64,000 bases of DNA from Hormiphora californensis. Lineage: Eukaryota > Ctenophora > Tentaculata > Cydippida > Pleurobrachiidae. Location: the NCBI GenBank assembly GCA_020137815.1, contig CM035358.1:5678466-5742465 (forward strand). Direction: 5' to 3'. The position numbers and the translations under genes are program-made. Numbering within the stretch: position 1 is the stretch's first letter; every line of letters starts with the position of its first letter. Below, piece after piece: positions 15,185 through 30,200 of this stretch. The notes beneath the pieces were generated by a model that saw only the letters and a list, made by a program, of their open reading frames with translations, made no database searches and was not told where the DNA came from.

Positions 15185-16950
15185 TATCTAACACAGGGAA
15201 CGAATGTTATAACAGGGTTCTAACGGGATCTAACAGGGACCTGTGACCAGGTTATAACAGGGTTCTAACAGGGAACCAGGGTTATTTTGTGTAAATAATC
15301 AGAGACTAGAGAGGGATATTTTGTTATCGTGTAGATGAAAGCTTGACTGAGACTCTTGACTTGAGTCTCGAAGTCTTTGGAAGCAACTTCTAAAATTCTT
15401 TAGAAGCAACATCTAGGGTTTGTTATTGCTTGTAGATGAATGAAACTTGAGTTCAGTTATAGGATCTAGAACTTCTAAAAGTCTTTGGAAGCAACAATTA
15501 AGGGAGATGCAACAAGTATTATAGAAAAGATGATAGGGCAACCTTGGAGGATTAGTAGAACTGGTTACATGGGAAGCAGGCCCTATTTATCACATGTCAC
15601 CAACCACAACCTTCCCTACCCACTGGAAGATCACCTCTTTATTAACAATGAAACCACAAGACTGTTTCAGATCTTTTTCAAAAGACCTGTCCTTATAGTA
15701 TGACCGGATCAGACAATGCAAGATGTACGAGCTATACTATCGGGAGAAGCAAAAGCAGAACGAGGGGAGATCGGAGAGGTGAAAGTTCAGAACTCATATA
15801 ACGGTAATAATAATGCACAACCCTGAAGAATACCGCAATCTTGCCACCCCCTTGTAGATTTGATCACGCCACCATTAATAGCACTATATCACAGCCACAG
15901 CAGAGATAGATAAAATGATAGAGAGATAGAAAGATAGATATACAGGGACAGAGAGAGAGAGAGAGAGAGATGGTGTGAGTCTACAAGTGTGAACATAGTA
16001 TGTCACCAAGACAGGGGGAATTTAGGGGCACTCACACTATAATTTGCTTCATATACCCTTCAGTGGTGAGCATGTGAGGAGAGAGATCTCGAGGGGGTGT
16101 AATTATGATCGTGATTATTTAACAAGAGATATGATGAAGATGAAGAGTAGATACAAGTCAGGACCGGGGCAAATGGTAAGCGAACTTTAGGCCGGAAACG
16201 AGTGTTTGCTGAGCCTCTATACTCGTTTAGAAGTGTTAGGGCTGATATTTGGGTTCGAGGTTAGGGGTTAGTGTAAAGGTTAGGGTTAGATATAGAGTCC
16301 TCTTTGGGTTTAGGTACAGAGTCCGTTAGCACTAGAGTCCGCCTACCGGGGCAAATATAGTGAATTGACCGACTGTGATAAATTATACCACCGATTTGCC
16401 CATGTATTCATATAAATAAAGTGCACTTGTTCATAATACTTCCCCCAGACAGTCTGGACAAGTAAACTGCGTCTAACCACTTATCCGGTCTTGTCAAATG
16501 GTTAATTCATTTAGTACCACCAAAAGAGTCATGTCATTCCTGGAATGCTCTGTCAGAGCATTGGCCTGACCCATTCTCGCGAGAACTGTGGTCAGAGCAT
16601 TGGCCTGACAGGGAATGCTCGAATTCATTTAAAACGAGGGAATCATCATTCCTGGAATACTTTGTTGAGTAAACAAGGAATACCTCAATTCATTGTGTTT
16701 ATTGCACGAGTCACAGATCATTTCCCCTTCTATAGGCTGAACCCCCCCCCCCCCAACCCTTCCTCCGTTTTATGCCGAGGCTATTCCATTCATCAGTATT
16801 ATAGGTTTCCAGTTCTTGATCATTGATTTTATCTTCCCTACTGCAGCAGTGTACCTTCCCCTACCATGACCAAACTCTTTTTGCAGATAAAGGCAAAGCT
16901 AGGATTCAATCCACATCGTGTGTAATCAGATTTGAGGAACGAAAGACGAG

Positions 16951-16952
<2 letters not shown>

Positions 16953-17041
<89 letters not shown>
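16953..17041. repeat. CT microsatellite
   Basis: Uninterrupted CT dinucleotide run of about 88 bases; overlapping open frames are artefacts. Confidence 0.95.
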
Positions 17042-17043
<2 letters not shown>

Positions 17044-17919
17044 TGCATCTTTGAGAAGGGATTTCTTGTTAACTCCAGGTACGACAACTCCCAACTTCCC
17101 TGTATGTTCATTGTTCCCCTGATCGGACTGATTCAAATTCTAAACACAGCAGCCTCCTGGACCTCTTCCAGATTTTAATTTTTCAATTTTCAAAATGGAG
17201 AGAGATTTTTTAATCTTTCCATTTTGTCCTGTTGAAGCTCCCTCACCTTTTATAGAAATGCTATAAATTTTAATAAACAAAATTGAAAGTAGAATTCGAA
17301 ACGGCCGGTCCTTTTTATTTGTTCTATCATTTGTCAAAAAGGATGCCGTAAAGTGAATCACCCCGATTAGAATTGTAATTTTACTGAGCAAAACCACGTC
17401 TTCCGGGCCGTACACCCCGGCCCCCATAGAATAGGCTTTCACATGCTACTAAACCGGTTTGACGAGAAAATTAATTTCTAGGTTTTTATCCAGACAATGA
17501 ATAGGTGCAGAAGACCTAAATTATTAATTAATTTAATTATTAATATATTTGCAACGACTGCGACCGCCTTCCACACCTATGATTATATGCTGGATATCTA
17601 TAAGAGCCGCAATATATATTAAACATTTAATCCCACACCTGACCATACAGCTGTAACGCACCGGCCTTTAGTTTCTTGACTGTTCACCGTGACGCTGGAT
17701 ATCAGAAATTATAAATTATTCAGATTCTAAATTATTCATATTTCCTTGTAATCGTGATCCTTTCCCGTGTAGATCAATACTGTATTGATTCAAGTTGATG
17801 ATTCTTCTAATCCTACCATGACTCTCTATCATCAGCTACAAACACAAGTGAGTTTATGTCACATATTTCACTGCGCTGGTAAGCGCACTATAAGTTGGTA
17901 CAATGTAACTTACGGTATT

Positions 17920-17972
17920 TGACCCCGATATACCGGGCAAAACCCTTCCTGGTAAATCGGGGTCGACTGTAT
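17920..17972. mobile_element. Remnant of a pogo/Tigger-like terminal-repeat element
   Basis: GACCCCGATATACCGGG faces CTGGTAAATCGGGGTCGACTG-TATA. The end sequence resembles TACAGTCGAACCCCGATTTA at 60491, suggesting a shared family with TA target sites. Too short to code. Confidence 0.45.
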
Positions 17973-20426
17973 AACATGACTATTATTGACATAATTGTAT
18001 GCATTTGTCGAGGTCTGACGGCCCCCTTTTGATCCTGAAAAGTGCGATCATATCCCCCACGACACATTAATTAATATGCTTGATAATGATATGGTGATTA
18101 CATCTGTTTTATTTCACGTGTAAGCACGGCAAGGGACACAGATGTAAATTGGATATCAATGCTGTGACCGCCGTCAAATAACAAAATTAGAACGGTAAAA
18201 CGTTGGGGTTTCAGTTGGGGAGTCAAAAATATTCAGATCCGCTCTGAAATCAGGAAAGAATTCCAAATACTCTTCACGATCATTTCCTATCATATTCGAC
18301 ATACATGTTAGGGGTCATTCAATTTTACAAAAGACGTCCGCACGTCACTTTTTTACCCCTTCCGGCCCTGAGATATAACGGGGGAGCTATTAAATTAGTT
18401 CCATAAAGGCATAAAAGTCTAAAAATGCGGACTGTCTGATCACGTCCGACCCCTGCCCTGGCCCCTGTCTTCGGCTATCTGACTTTTGAGTCAGGAAATA
18501 CGGTGGTAAGATAACTAGGAGTTTTTATATGGCGCCAAACTGCTACATCTAATTTAGTCCTATGATCGTCTTCGTAGAATTCGTATCCAGCAGAAGATCA
18601 TAATATCTCTCCCTACTCCACTCCATGCTCCAAGTTGGAGTCCAATTCCACAGGGCGGGTCGAGATCGGTGGCAAATTAAAATCTAATTTTCCTCCCGGT
18701 TACTGTTACTTCAGCTCGAACTTCATTTTATTATCCAGTCTTTTAATTTGGAGGTCCTACTGCAGATGAGAGTGAGTTCAAATTCTTAGAAAAAGCACAA
18801 TCGTTAGTACGACTGTCAATTGTGCTTAGGCCTTAGAGTTAGCCTGATTAATCTGTTGACAGGTGACTCACTTTCTAGCAAAAAAACGTGCTCCCAGTTA
18901 GCATTATAAGGTGGCGTTGTTATAGACTCGACTGCTTCACCTGTTGCTCTGTCTCTTTTGTTGTTTGGTAAATTTGGGAGAGGATGTAAATTTATTAATC
19001 GTTCATGTGTCGCCACCTAGAGTGTATATTACACTCGACATCCTCTATCGTCACCCGATAGTTGTCGAGTTCACTAGTATATCGTAGTTGAGTCTGTGTT
19101 TTGGAATGTAGGTTGTTCTGACATAACCAGGTTTAATTTTTTTAGTCGTGTGATTCTCATATATTTCTATCCTTGGCCATGATCTCTATATCTTTCTTTC
19201 TTGATTCTCTATATCATTCTATCTCAGTTCTCTACCCATTATCACTGATCTCATTGCTTCTAATGCGACACTCATTACCGCTACTAAAAAAGAGCCGCCT
19301 ACTGTCATAAGTGACCGTGAATGTTTTTCTGTTGAACGATCAGAACTACTCGAATCCCCTTGAAAACTACATAGTTGAAAAAAATCTGGTCAGGCCAATG
19401 CTCTGACAGAAAACTATTGAATGAAGGTGAAGCCTGGGATCATAACTAACGACATGGATAACTTTAACAAGGTGAAGAACTGATATTTTTCAAACAACAT
19501 TAGAACACAGTATCGTTACGTCATGTTATTGTATAGAGACTCATGACAGATTATTATATAGTTCTACAGCACTGGTGTCTTGGTATAACTGAATTTGATC
19601 CTCTAAATAATAAATTGGATTCCATGCCCTGTTTGAAATTGGATTCCATTTATAGATAATATAATCTAGTTATTGATAAGATAATCCGGCCTCTGGATGA
19701 TCGAAGAGGTTGATATTAATATCAACCTCTTATTACACTCCGGAAGCTCTAGATTAACATGTTTCAATAATTCGTAACGGCCCGTTCGGTAAAATGATAG
19801 AGCTGTGCATCTAATTGGTACTACCAATGGTAGAGCGTCGTCCTTTCTACAAGCGGGTAATGCATTACCCATTATTATAATGGCGGGCACATGTAGGACG
19901 TAGGTAAAATTTTAATAGCAAGCTTTTCACTTATGATGAACACCCGATGATATCATTGGACGTGTTCAGTATAGTATAAGTGAAAAGATTAATGGGAGGA
20001 ATAGCTCCATGGTCTGAAGACAGATGGACTGCACTGTCACGTGGACAATTTCGGGTGAGAGGGGGGCATATATCTTATCATACATCACATATAACTTGAG
20101 GGATCTGACAACGGTGGAACTGCAGCAGCTCCTTCATTGCTTCCTTCATAATTGCTCCTTCGTTGCTCCTTCAATTTCATAATTGCTCCTTCATTATGAA
20201 GTTCATAATTGCTTCATCTGTCTATTTCATACCCTCTCCCTGGCTTGTTACCCATAAATGCATCTCTTACTAATAGTAATTATCATTCTGCCCAATATGC
20301 GGCATCCTTCCCCAGCTATCTTTCTATCTTTTATATTCTCGATTATCCCCATCTCACCTGCGCACACGTGGAAAACTAACTGCTGGTCACCAGGGTGACA
20401 CACGACGCTTTCCACGTGCAACGACC

Positions 20427-20458
20427 TCTCTATCTCTCTTTCTCTCTCTTTCTCTCTC

Positions 20459-20544
<86 letters not shown>

Positions 20545-20557
20545 CCTCTCTCTCTCC
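20427..20557. repeat. CT microsatellite
   Basis: CT run of about 130 bases with a few A, G and C interruptions. Confidence 0.95.
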
Positions 20558-21082
20558 CATTATCAAGTGTAAGACTCTATACCGCTACAATATTCTCTCA
20601 ACTCCCGCACAGCTGTGACCGCCCCATCCTGGCACCCTATTATAATTTATCATCTGGTAATTAAGAGGATCTATCTGTAATGAGCTCAAAATACAGTTCC
20701 TTCAAGGTACCGACCCTAGTGTTGCTATATTAGTACAATTAGCTATCTGAGAGCTGTGTTGCTGGTTGTCCCATGTCGCTCGTGTCAGTTTCGGAGGTGC
20801 CGCTTATCACCGAAGATCCAGCAGACACTACACCAGTGGATCGCCCTGTTGGATATGCATCTAACTGCCGCTGTTACAGTGACTGTCCTATTCATGTGTG
20901 TATGAAGACCAACATACCATATAGTGTTTATTGGGCCACGCGGTAGAAAGGGGTCATGGGTCAATATCGTTATCTGATCTGAATGTGTCCACTTGTTTTC
21001 CGTCCGGGATCTGACATGACATCCCCGAACTATATCATTGTCCAATTGGAACATCAAACATTACATATACCATTACCTAGTA

Positions 21083-21144
21083 TCTAGAATCCAGATTCTA
21101 GATTCTAGATTCTAGATTCTAGATTCTAGATTCTAGATTCTAGA
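21083..21144. repeat. ATTCTAG heptamer tandem repeat
   Basis: About eight perfect copies of ATTCTAG, just 5' of the first SLC7 exon recognised. Confidence 0.9.
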
Positions 21145-21258
21145 TGATAGGGGTAATACACACTCCACATGAGCTATAGTCCTAACCACACTACTATAGT
21201 AGACAATTAGTATACTAATTGTCTACTACTAATACAGTAATAGTCTTTATTACCCCAG

Positions 21259-24200
21259 GAGAGTACAGATCAGGGAGGTGATAACGTCACTGTGAGAACA
21301 TCAGCCGCCCTTGTTAGACACACCTCTCAACTAGCCAAGGAAAACCTCTGCAGGTATGCCCACCTTTGTATCACCCACTTTTATATTACCCACCTCTGCA
21401 GGTACCCACCTTTGTATTACCCACCTCTGCAGGTAACCACCTTTGTATTACCCACCTCTGCAGGTACCCACCTGTGTATTACCCACCTCTGCAGGTACCC
21501 ACCTTTGTATCACCCACCTCTGCAGGTACCCACCTTTGTATCACCCACCTCTGCAGGTACCCACCTTTGTTTTGTGAGAGAAACCCTTGGTTACGAAGTT
21601 ATCCCTTGCCAGCGCGAGCGAAGGTCGCCCGGTGACCTAGACAGAGTGTGAGATGTCTTCGATACCAAGAGAAACCCCTATAGCCAGGAATAGAGAGATA
21701 CGAGGAAGAGACAGAGTGATAAAGATGAGGAGAGAGAGAGACTTGTTCGTAATTTTAAGATTGGACATCTTACCCAGTCAATCTATTCTGATTCCTGTTC
21801 TAATTCCTTGTTTTTCAGGGAAGACAGTGCAGTAGCGAACCCTCGTGACTATGAAGTTAGCCAAGTTAAATTGAAACGAAATCTGACCCTGGTTGGTGGG
21901 GTATCACTAGTAATTGGTGCTATAATTGGGTCTGGTTTGTTCATGTTGCCCAACCTGATATTCATCTACACTGGGGGATCCCCCCTTCTCTCTCTATCGG
22001 TCTGGTTGGTGGGTGGCCTCATCGCTTTCTGTGGGTCTATCTGTTACGCTGAACTTGCCACCTCTATCACTGTCTCAGGTATATTTGACCATTTGATTTC
22101 ACCAATAGCAGTTAATTTATAGCCCTCCCCCCCCCTCACCCCTGTATATTACTTGGATGATCAGCGGTTTCATAATCGAATAGATCTTGGATAATCATTC
22201 CTGGATGACACAGACCTATCCGAAAAATTTCAATGTCCCAAAGCTAAGGGTTTGAACAAAACACCCCTCCTTCCGACTCCACAGCTGATCACTAAAGTCA
22301 CAATTACAGGTGGAGAACAGGCCTATCTGACCAAGATGTACGGTCCACTGATGGGATTCCTCTTTGTGTGGACCAACACTTTGGTCCTAAACCCCGGTGG
22401 TTTGGCTGCCATCTCACTGTATTGTGCGGAGTTCATTGTCGTCAACATTCAACAGTACGTGCAGTGTTACCAATGGTTGCTAAGTTGAAAATTTTTGAAT
22501 ACACAATTTAAAGTGTTGCACGTGTATTTGGATGTTCTAGGGACTAATTTCCGTGTTTTGAAATTTCAAAATTTTTTTTCGATTTTTTCCCGATTTTTCA
22601 CCGAAAACAAGGGTCACAAAAGTGGCTTGCGACTCGAAGTGGCTCAACCGTTTGGGCTGAAACTTCGAATATCAGTAGAAAATTACCCACTGAATACCAG
22701 ACATATTGTTCGAAAGCGATATTTTGAGTATACAGCAAGGTATACAAAATATAGTGCTCCATTGACTTCATTAACCCTAAAATCCCCATTATTTACGCAA
22801 AAACGCGGGTTATGAAAGCCGCTTGCGACTCGAAGCGGCAAAACAATTTGGGCTGAAACTTCGGAAATCAGTAGAAAATTACCCACTGAATACCAGACAT
22901 ATTGTTCGAAAGCGATATTTTTCAACTTAGCAACCCCTAGTTACCATGGTAACGTGAAACTAGAGTCACCATGGTAACGTCACCATGGTAACGTGAAACT
23001 AGAGTCACCTGTCTTGTCTGTTTCACCAGGCATGATACGACTTTATTAGTTGCTGGATGCTGGTTGATATTTGCAAGGACTTCTATACTTCCCCTCAGGG
23101 CTCAGGGGTTATTCAAAGACTTCTATTTCCTCTCAGGGGTTACTCAACGACTTCTATTTCCTCTCAGGGGTTACTCAAACACTTCTATCTCCCCTAAGGT
23201 GTTACTCAAACACTTCTATGAACCTCCTTATCTCTAAGAAACTTTCCCACTTTTACCCTCCTTATCTCTAAGAAACTTTCCCACTTAGACCATACTTTTC
23301 TCTAAGAAACTTGCCCACTTTAACCATCCTTATCACTAAGAAACTTTCCCACTTTGACCCTCCTTATCTCTAAGAAACTTTCCCACTTAGACCATACTTA
23401 TCTCTAAGAAACTTGCCCACTTTAACCATCCTTATCACTAAGAAACTTTCCCACTTTGACCCTCCTTATCTCTAAGAAACTTTCCCACTTTGACCCTCCT
23501 TATCTCTAAGAAACTTTCCCACTTTGACCCTCCTTATCTCTGAGAAACTTTCCAACTTTGACCCTCCTTATCTCTAAGAACCTTTGCCACTTTGACCCTT
23601 CTTATCTCTGAGAAACTTTCCCACTTTGACTCTCCTTATCCCTAACAAACTTTCGCACTTTGACCCTCCTTATCTCTAAGAAACTTTCCGACTTTGACCC
23701 TCCCAATCTCTAAGAAACTTTCCCACTTTGATTCTCCTTATCTCTAAGAAACTTTCCCACTTTGACCCTCCTTATCTCTTAGAAACTTTCCCACTTTGGC
23801 CCTCCTTATCTCTAAGAAAATTTCCCACTTTGAACCTCCTTATCTCTAAGAAAATTGCCCACTTTGACCCTCCTTATCTCTAAGAAACTTTCCTACTTTG
23901 ACCCTCCTTATCTCTAAGAAACTTTCCCACTTTGACCCTCCTTATCTCTAAGAAACTTTCCGACTTTCAACCTCCTTATCTCTAAGAAACTTTGCCACTT
24001 TGACCCTCCTTATCTCTAAGAAACTTTTCGACTTTGACGCTCCTTATCTCTAAGAAACTTTCCCACTTTGACCCTCCTTATCTCTGAGAAACTTTCCCAC
24101 TTTGAACCTCCTTATCTCTAAGAACCTTTGCCACTTTGACCCTTCTTATCTCTAAGAAACTTTCCTACTTTGACCCTCCTTATCTCTAAGAAACTTTCCC

Positions 24201-27200
24201 ACTTTGACCCTCCTTATCTCTAAGAAACTTTCCCAGTTTGACCCTCCTTATCTCTAAGAAAATTTCCCACTTTGACCCTCCTTATCTCTAAGAAACTTTC
24301 CCACTTTGACCCTCCTTATCTCTAAGAAACTTTCCCACTTTCAACCTCCTTATCTCTAAGAAACTTTGCCACTTTGACCCTCCTTATCTCTAAGAAACTT
24401 TCCCACTTTGACCCTCCTTATCTCTAAGAAACTTTCCCAGTTTGACCCTCCTTATCTCTAAGAAAATTTCCCACTTTGACCCTCCTTATCTCTAAGAAAC
24501 TTTCCCACTTTGACCCTCCTTATCTCTAAGAAACTTTCCCACTTTCAACCTCCTTATCTCTAAGAAACTTTGCCACTTTGACCCTCCTTATCTCTAAGAA
24601 ACTTTTCGACTTTGACCCTCCTTATCTCTAAGAACCTTTGCCACTTTGACCCTTCTTATCTCTAAGAAACTTTCCCACTTTGACTCTCCTTATCCCTAAG
24701 AAACTTTCCCACTTTGACCCTCCTTATCTCTAAGAAACTTTCCCAGTTTGACGATCCCAATCTCTAAGAAACTTTCCCACTTTGACTCTCCTTATCTCTA
24801 AGAAAATTTCCCACTTTGACCCTCCTTATCTCTAAGAAACTTTCCCACTTTGAACCTCCTTATCTCTAAGAAACTTTCCCACGTTGACCCTCCTTATCTC
24901 TAAGAAACTTTCCTATTTTGACCCTCCTTATCTCTAAGTAACTTTCCCACCTTGACCCTCCTTATCTCTAAGAAACTTTCCCACTTTGACCCTCCTTATC
25001 TCTAAGAAACTTTCCCACTTAGACTATCCTTATCTCTATGAAACTTTTCGACTTTGACCCTCCTTATCTCTAAGAAACTTTCCCACTTTGACCCACCTTA
25101 TCTCTAAGAAACTTTCCCACTTTGAACCTCCTTATCCCCCATAGGAATTTCGCGCGGAGGAACCTGCATCCTCCAGCCTTTTCGTCACCCGAATGAAGGT
25201 GATTATCCAAGAAGAAACTAGCTAAAGTCCTGGAGAAAACAGGCATTCGTGCAGTCATTGTCTACTGCCGCGTTCCCCCTGTCAACACTGTCTGACTGGA
25301 GAGGGGCGAGAATGGGAGAGAAAGAGGGGGTAGCTGTCAAGTGAATACCTACAACAATGGGAGAAAATTATGACACCAAGTGTCACTAACTATAGCTATG
25401 TATCTGTGCATTAATCTAAATAAAACCCAGATAGTATTTTCTACAATATTATGTTACCTCCCGTTTTTTGGGAGTCTGTAAGTTAAATATTTTTTGAGAT
25501 ACACCAGACAAAGTTGAAAGGGGGAACGCGGCAGTAGACAATGACTGCACTAATGCCTGTTTTCTCCAGGACTTTAGCTAGTTTCTTCTTGGATAATCAC
25601 CTTCATTCGGGTGACGAAAAGGCTGGAGGATGCAGGTTCCTCCACGCGAAATTTCTATGGGGGATCTCTAAGAAACTTTCCCACTTTGACCCTCGTTATA
25701 TCTTAGAAACTTTCCCACTTTGGCCCTCCTTATCTCTAAGAAACTTTCCCACTTCGAACCTCCTTATCTCTTAAAACTTTCCCACTTTGACCCTCCTTAT
25801 CTCTAAGAAACTTTCCAACTTAGGCCTTCCTTATCTCTAATAAACGTTCCCACTTTCACCCTCCTTATCCCTAAGAAACTTTCCCACTTTGACCCTCCTT
25901 ATCTCTAAGAAACTCTCCCATTTTGACCTTCCTTATCTCTAAGAAACTTTCCCACTTTGAACCTCCTTATCTCTAAGAAACTTTCCCACTTTGACTGTCC
26001 TTATCTCTAAGAAACTTTCCCACTTTGACCCTCCTTATCTCTAAAAAACTTTCCCACTTTGAACCTCCTTATCTCTAAGAAACTTTCCCACTTTGACCCT
26101 CCTTATTTCTAAGAAAATTTACCACTTTGACCCTCCTTATCTCTAAGAAACTATGCCACTTTGACCCTCCTTATCTCTAAGAAACTTTCCCACTTTGAAC
26201 CTCCCTATCTCTAAGAAAATTTCCCACTTTGACCCTCCTTATCTCTAAGAAACTTTCCCACTTTGAACCTCCTTATCTCTAAGAAACTTTCCCACTTTGA
26301 CCCTCCTTATCTCTAAGAAACTTTCCTACTTTGACCCTCCTTATCTCTAAGAAACTTTCCCACTTTGACCCTCCTTATCTCTAAGAAACTTTCCCACGTT
26401 GACCCTCCTTATCTCTAAGAAACTTTCCCACTTTCAACCTCCTTATCTCTAAGAAACTTTGCCACTTTGACCCTCCTTATCTCTTAGAAACTTTCCCACT
26501 TTGACCCTCCTTATCTCTAAGAAACTTTCCCACTTTCAACCTCCTTATCTCTAAGAAACTTTCCCACTTTGAACCTCCTTATCTCTTAGAAACTTTCCCA
26601 CTTTGGCCCTCCTTATCTCTAAGAAACTTTCCCACTTTGAACCTCCCTATCTCTAAGAAAATTTCCCACTTTGACCCTCCTTATCTCTAAGAAACTTTCC
26701 CACTTTGAACCTCCTTATCTCTAAGAAACTTTCCCACGTTGACCCTCCTTATCTTTAAGAAACTTTCCTACTTTGACCCTCCTTATCTCTAAGAAAATTT
26801 CCCACTTTGACCCTCCTTATCTCTAAGAAACTTTCCCACTTTGACCCTCCTTATCTCTAAGAAACTTTCCCACTTTCAACCTCCTTATCTCTAAGAAACT
26901 TTCCCACTTTGACCCTCCTTATCTCTAAGAAACTTTTCGACTTTGACCCTCCTTATCTCTAAGAACCTTTGCCACTTTGACCCTTCTTATCTCTAAGAAA
27001 CTTTCCCACTTTGACTCTCCTTATCCCTAAGAAACTTTCCCACTTTGACCCTCCTTATCTCTAAGAAACTTTCCCAGTTTGACGATCCCAATCTCTAAGA
27101 AACTTTGCCACTTTGAACCTCCCTATCTCTAAGAAAATTTCCCACTTTGACCCTCCTTATTTCTAAGAAACTTTCCCACTTTGAACCTCCTTATCTCTAA

Positions 27201-30200
27201 GAAACTTTCCCACTTTGACCCTCCTTATCTCTAAGAAACTTTCCCACTTTCAACCTCCTTATCTCTAAGAAACTTTGCCACTTTGACCCTCCTTATCTCT
27301 AAGAAACTTTTCGACTTTGACCCTCCTTATCTCTAAGAACCTTTGCCACTTTGACCCTTCTTATCTCTAAGAAACTTTCCCACTTTGACTCTCCTTATCC
27401 CTAAGAAACTTTCCCACTTTGACCCTCCTTATCTCTAAGAAACTTTCCCAGTTTGACGATCCCAATCTCTAAGAAACTTTCCCACTTTGACTCTCCTTAT
27501 CTCTAAGAAAATTTCCCACTTTGACCCTCCTTATCTCTAAGAAACTTTCCCACTTTGAACCTCCTTATCTCTAAGAAACTTTCCCACGTTGACCCTCCTT
27601 ATCTCTAAGAACCTTTGCCACTTTGACCCTTCTTATCTCTAAGAAACTTTCCCACTTTGACTCTCCTTATCCCTAAGAAACTTTCCCACTTTGACCCTCC
27701 TTATCTCTAAGAAACTTTCCCACTTTGACTCTCCTTATCCCTAAGAAACTTTCCCACTTTGACCCTCCTTATCTCTAAGAAACTTTCCCAGTTTGACGAT
27801 CCCAATCTCTAAGAAACTTTGCCACTTTGAACCTCCCTATCTCTAAGAAAATTTCCCACTTTGACCCTCCTTATTTCTAAGAAACTTTCCCACTTTGAAC
27901 CTCCTTATCTCTAAGAAACTTTCCCACTTTGACCCTCCTTATCTCTAAGAAACTTTCCCACTTTGACCCTCCTTATCTCTAAGAAACTTTCCCACTTTGA
28001 CCCTCCTTATCTCTAAGAAACTTTCCACTTTGACCCTCCTTATCTCTAAGAAACTTTCCCACTTTGACCCTCCTTATCTCTAAGAAACTTTCCCACTTTG
28101 ACCCTCCTTATCTCTAAGAAACTTTCCCACTTTGACCCTCCTTATCTCTAAGAAACTTTCCCACTTTGACCCTCCTTATCTCTAAGAAACTTTCCCACTT
28201 TGACCCTCCTTATCTCTAAGAAACTTTCCCACTTTGACCCTCCTTATCTCTAAGAAACTTTCCCACTTTGACCCTCCTTATCTCTAAGAAACTTTCCCAC
28301 TTTGACCCTCCTTATCTCTAAGAAACTTTCCCACTTTGACCCTCCTTATCTCTAAGAAACTTTCCCACTTTGACCCTCCTTATCTCTAAGAAACTTTCCC
28401 ACTTTGACCCTCCTTATCTCTAAGAAACTTTCCCACTTTAGCCCTCCTTATCTCTAAGAAACTTTCCCTTTGACCCTCCTTATCTCTAAGAAACTTTCCC
28501 ACTTTGACCCTCCTTATCTCTAAGAAACTTTCCCACTTTGACCCTCCTTATCTCTAAGAAACTTTCCCACTTTGACCCTCCTTATCTCTAAGAAACTTTC
28601 CCACTTTGACCCTCCTTATCTCTAAGAAACTTTCCCACTTTGACCCTCCTTATCTCTAAGAAACTTTCCCACTTTGACCCTCCTTATCTCTAAGAAACTT
28701 TCCCACTTTGACCCTCCTTATCTCTAAGAAACTTTCCCACTTTGACCCTCCTTATCTCTAAGAAACTTTCCCACTTTGACCCTCCTTATCTCTAAGAAAC
28801 TTTCCCACTTTGACCCTCCTTATCTCTAAGAAACTTTCCCACTTTGACCCTCCTTATCTCTAAGAAACTTTCCCACTTTGACCCTCCTTATCTCTAAGAA
28901 ACTTTCCCACTTTGACCCTCCTTATCTCTAAGAAACTTTCCCACTTTGACCCTCCTTATCTCTAAGAAACTTTCCCACTTTGACCCTCCTTATCTCTAAG
29001 AAACTTTCCCACTTTGACCCTCCTTATCTCTAAGAAACTATTCCACTTTGACCTTCCTTATCTCTAAGAAACTTTCCCACTTTGAACCTCCTTATCTCTA
29101 AGAAACTTTCCCACTTTGACCCTCCTTATCTCTAAGAAACTTTCCCACTTTGAACCTCCTTATCTCTAAGAAACTTTCCCACTTTGACCCTCCTTATCTC
29201 TAAGAAACTTTCCTACTTTGACCCTCCTTATCTCTAAGAAACTTTCCCACTTTGACCCTCCTTATCTCTAAGAAACTTTCCCACTTTGACCCTCCTTATC
29301 TCTAAGAAACTTTGCCACTTTGACCCTCCTTATCTCTAAGAAACTTTCCCACTTTGACCCTCCTTATCTCTAAGAAACTTTCCCACTTTGACCCTCCTTA
29401 TCTCTAAGAAACTTTCCCACTTTGACCCTCCTTATCTCTAAGAAACTTTCCCACTTTGACCCTCCTTATCTCTAAGAAACTTTCCCACTTTGAACCTCCT
29501 TATCTCTAAGAAACTTTGCCACTTTGACCCTCCTTATCTCTAAGAAACTTTTCGACTTTGACCCTCCTTATCTCTAAGAACCTTTGCCACTTTGACCCTC
29601 CTTATCTCTAAGAAACTTTCCCACTTCGAACCTCCTTATCTCTAAGAAACTTTCCCACGTTGACCCTCCTTATCTCTAAGAAACTTTCCTACTTTGACCC
29701 TCCTTATCTCTAAGAAAATTTCCCACTTTGACCCTCCTTATCTCTAAGAAACTTTCCCACTTTGACCCTCCTTATCTCTAAGAAACTTTCCCACTTTCAA
29801 CCTCCTTATCTCTAAGAAACTTTCCCACTTTGACCCTCCTTATCTCTAAGAAACTTTTCCGACTTTGACCCTCCTTATCTCTAAGAACCTTTGCCACTTT
29901 GACCCTCCTTATCTCTAAGAAACTTTCCCACTTTGACTCTCCTTATCCTCTAAGAAACTTTCCCACTTTGACCCTCCTTATCTCTAAGAAACTTTCCCAC
30001 TTTGACCCTCCTTATCTCTAAGAAACTTTGCCCACTTTGACCCTCCTTATCTCTAAGAAACTTTCCCACTTTGACCCTCCTTATCTCTAAGAAACTTTCC
30101 CACTTTGAACCTCCTTATCTCTAAGAAACTTTCCCACTTTGACCCTCCTTATCTCTAAGAAACTTTCCCACTTTGAACCTCCTTATCTCTTAAGAAACTT

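Larger units (their letters stand above)
15185..21258. other. Gene-poor intergenic region
   Basis: About 6 kb between the start of the minus-strand beta-repeat gene and the first recognisable SLC7 exon. I find no supported coding exon. Contents: CT microsatellites at 16953-17041 and 20427-20557, a C run at 16742-16754, a compact inverted repeat at 17920-17972 with pogo/Tigger-like ends, an ATTCTAG heptamer repeat at 21083-21144, and AT-rich unique sequence. The missing 5' exon(s) of the SLC7 gene may lie here, but I could not place them. Confidence 0.5.

Noticed and set aside
18816-19016. 66-codon minus-strand frame in the intergenic region
   Set aside because: Mixed composition but no recognisable domain, no start context and no neighbours; not supported.
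21653-21715. ATG at 21653 (MSSIPRETPIARN) as the SLC7 start
   Set aside because: Its candidate donors do not match the phase of the next exon, whereas the exon at 21259-21353 does. It is treated as intronic.
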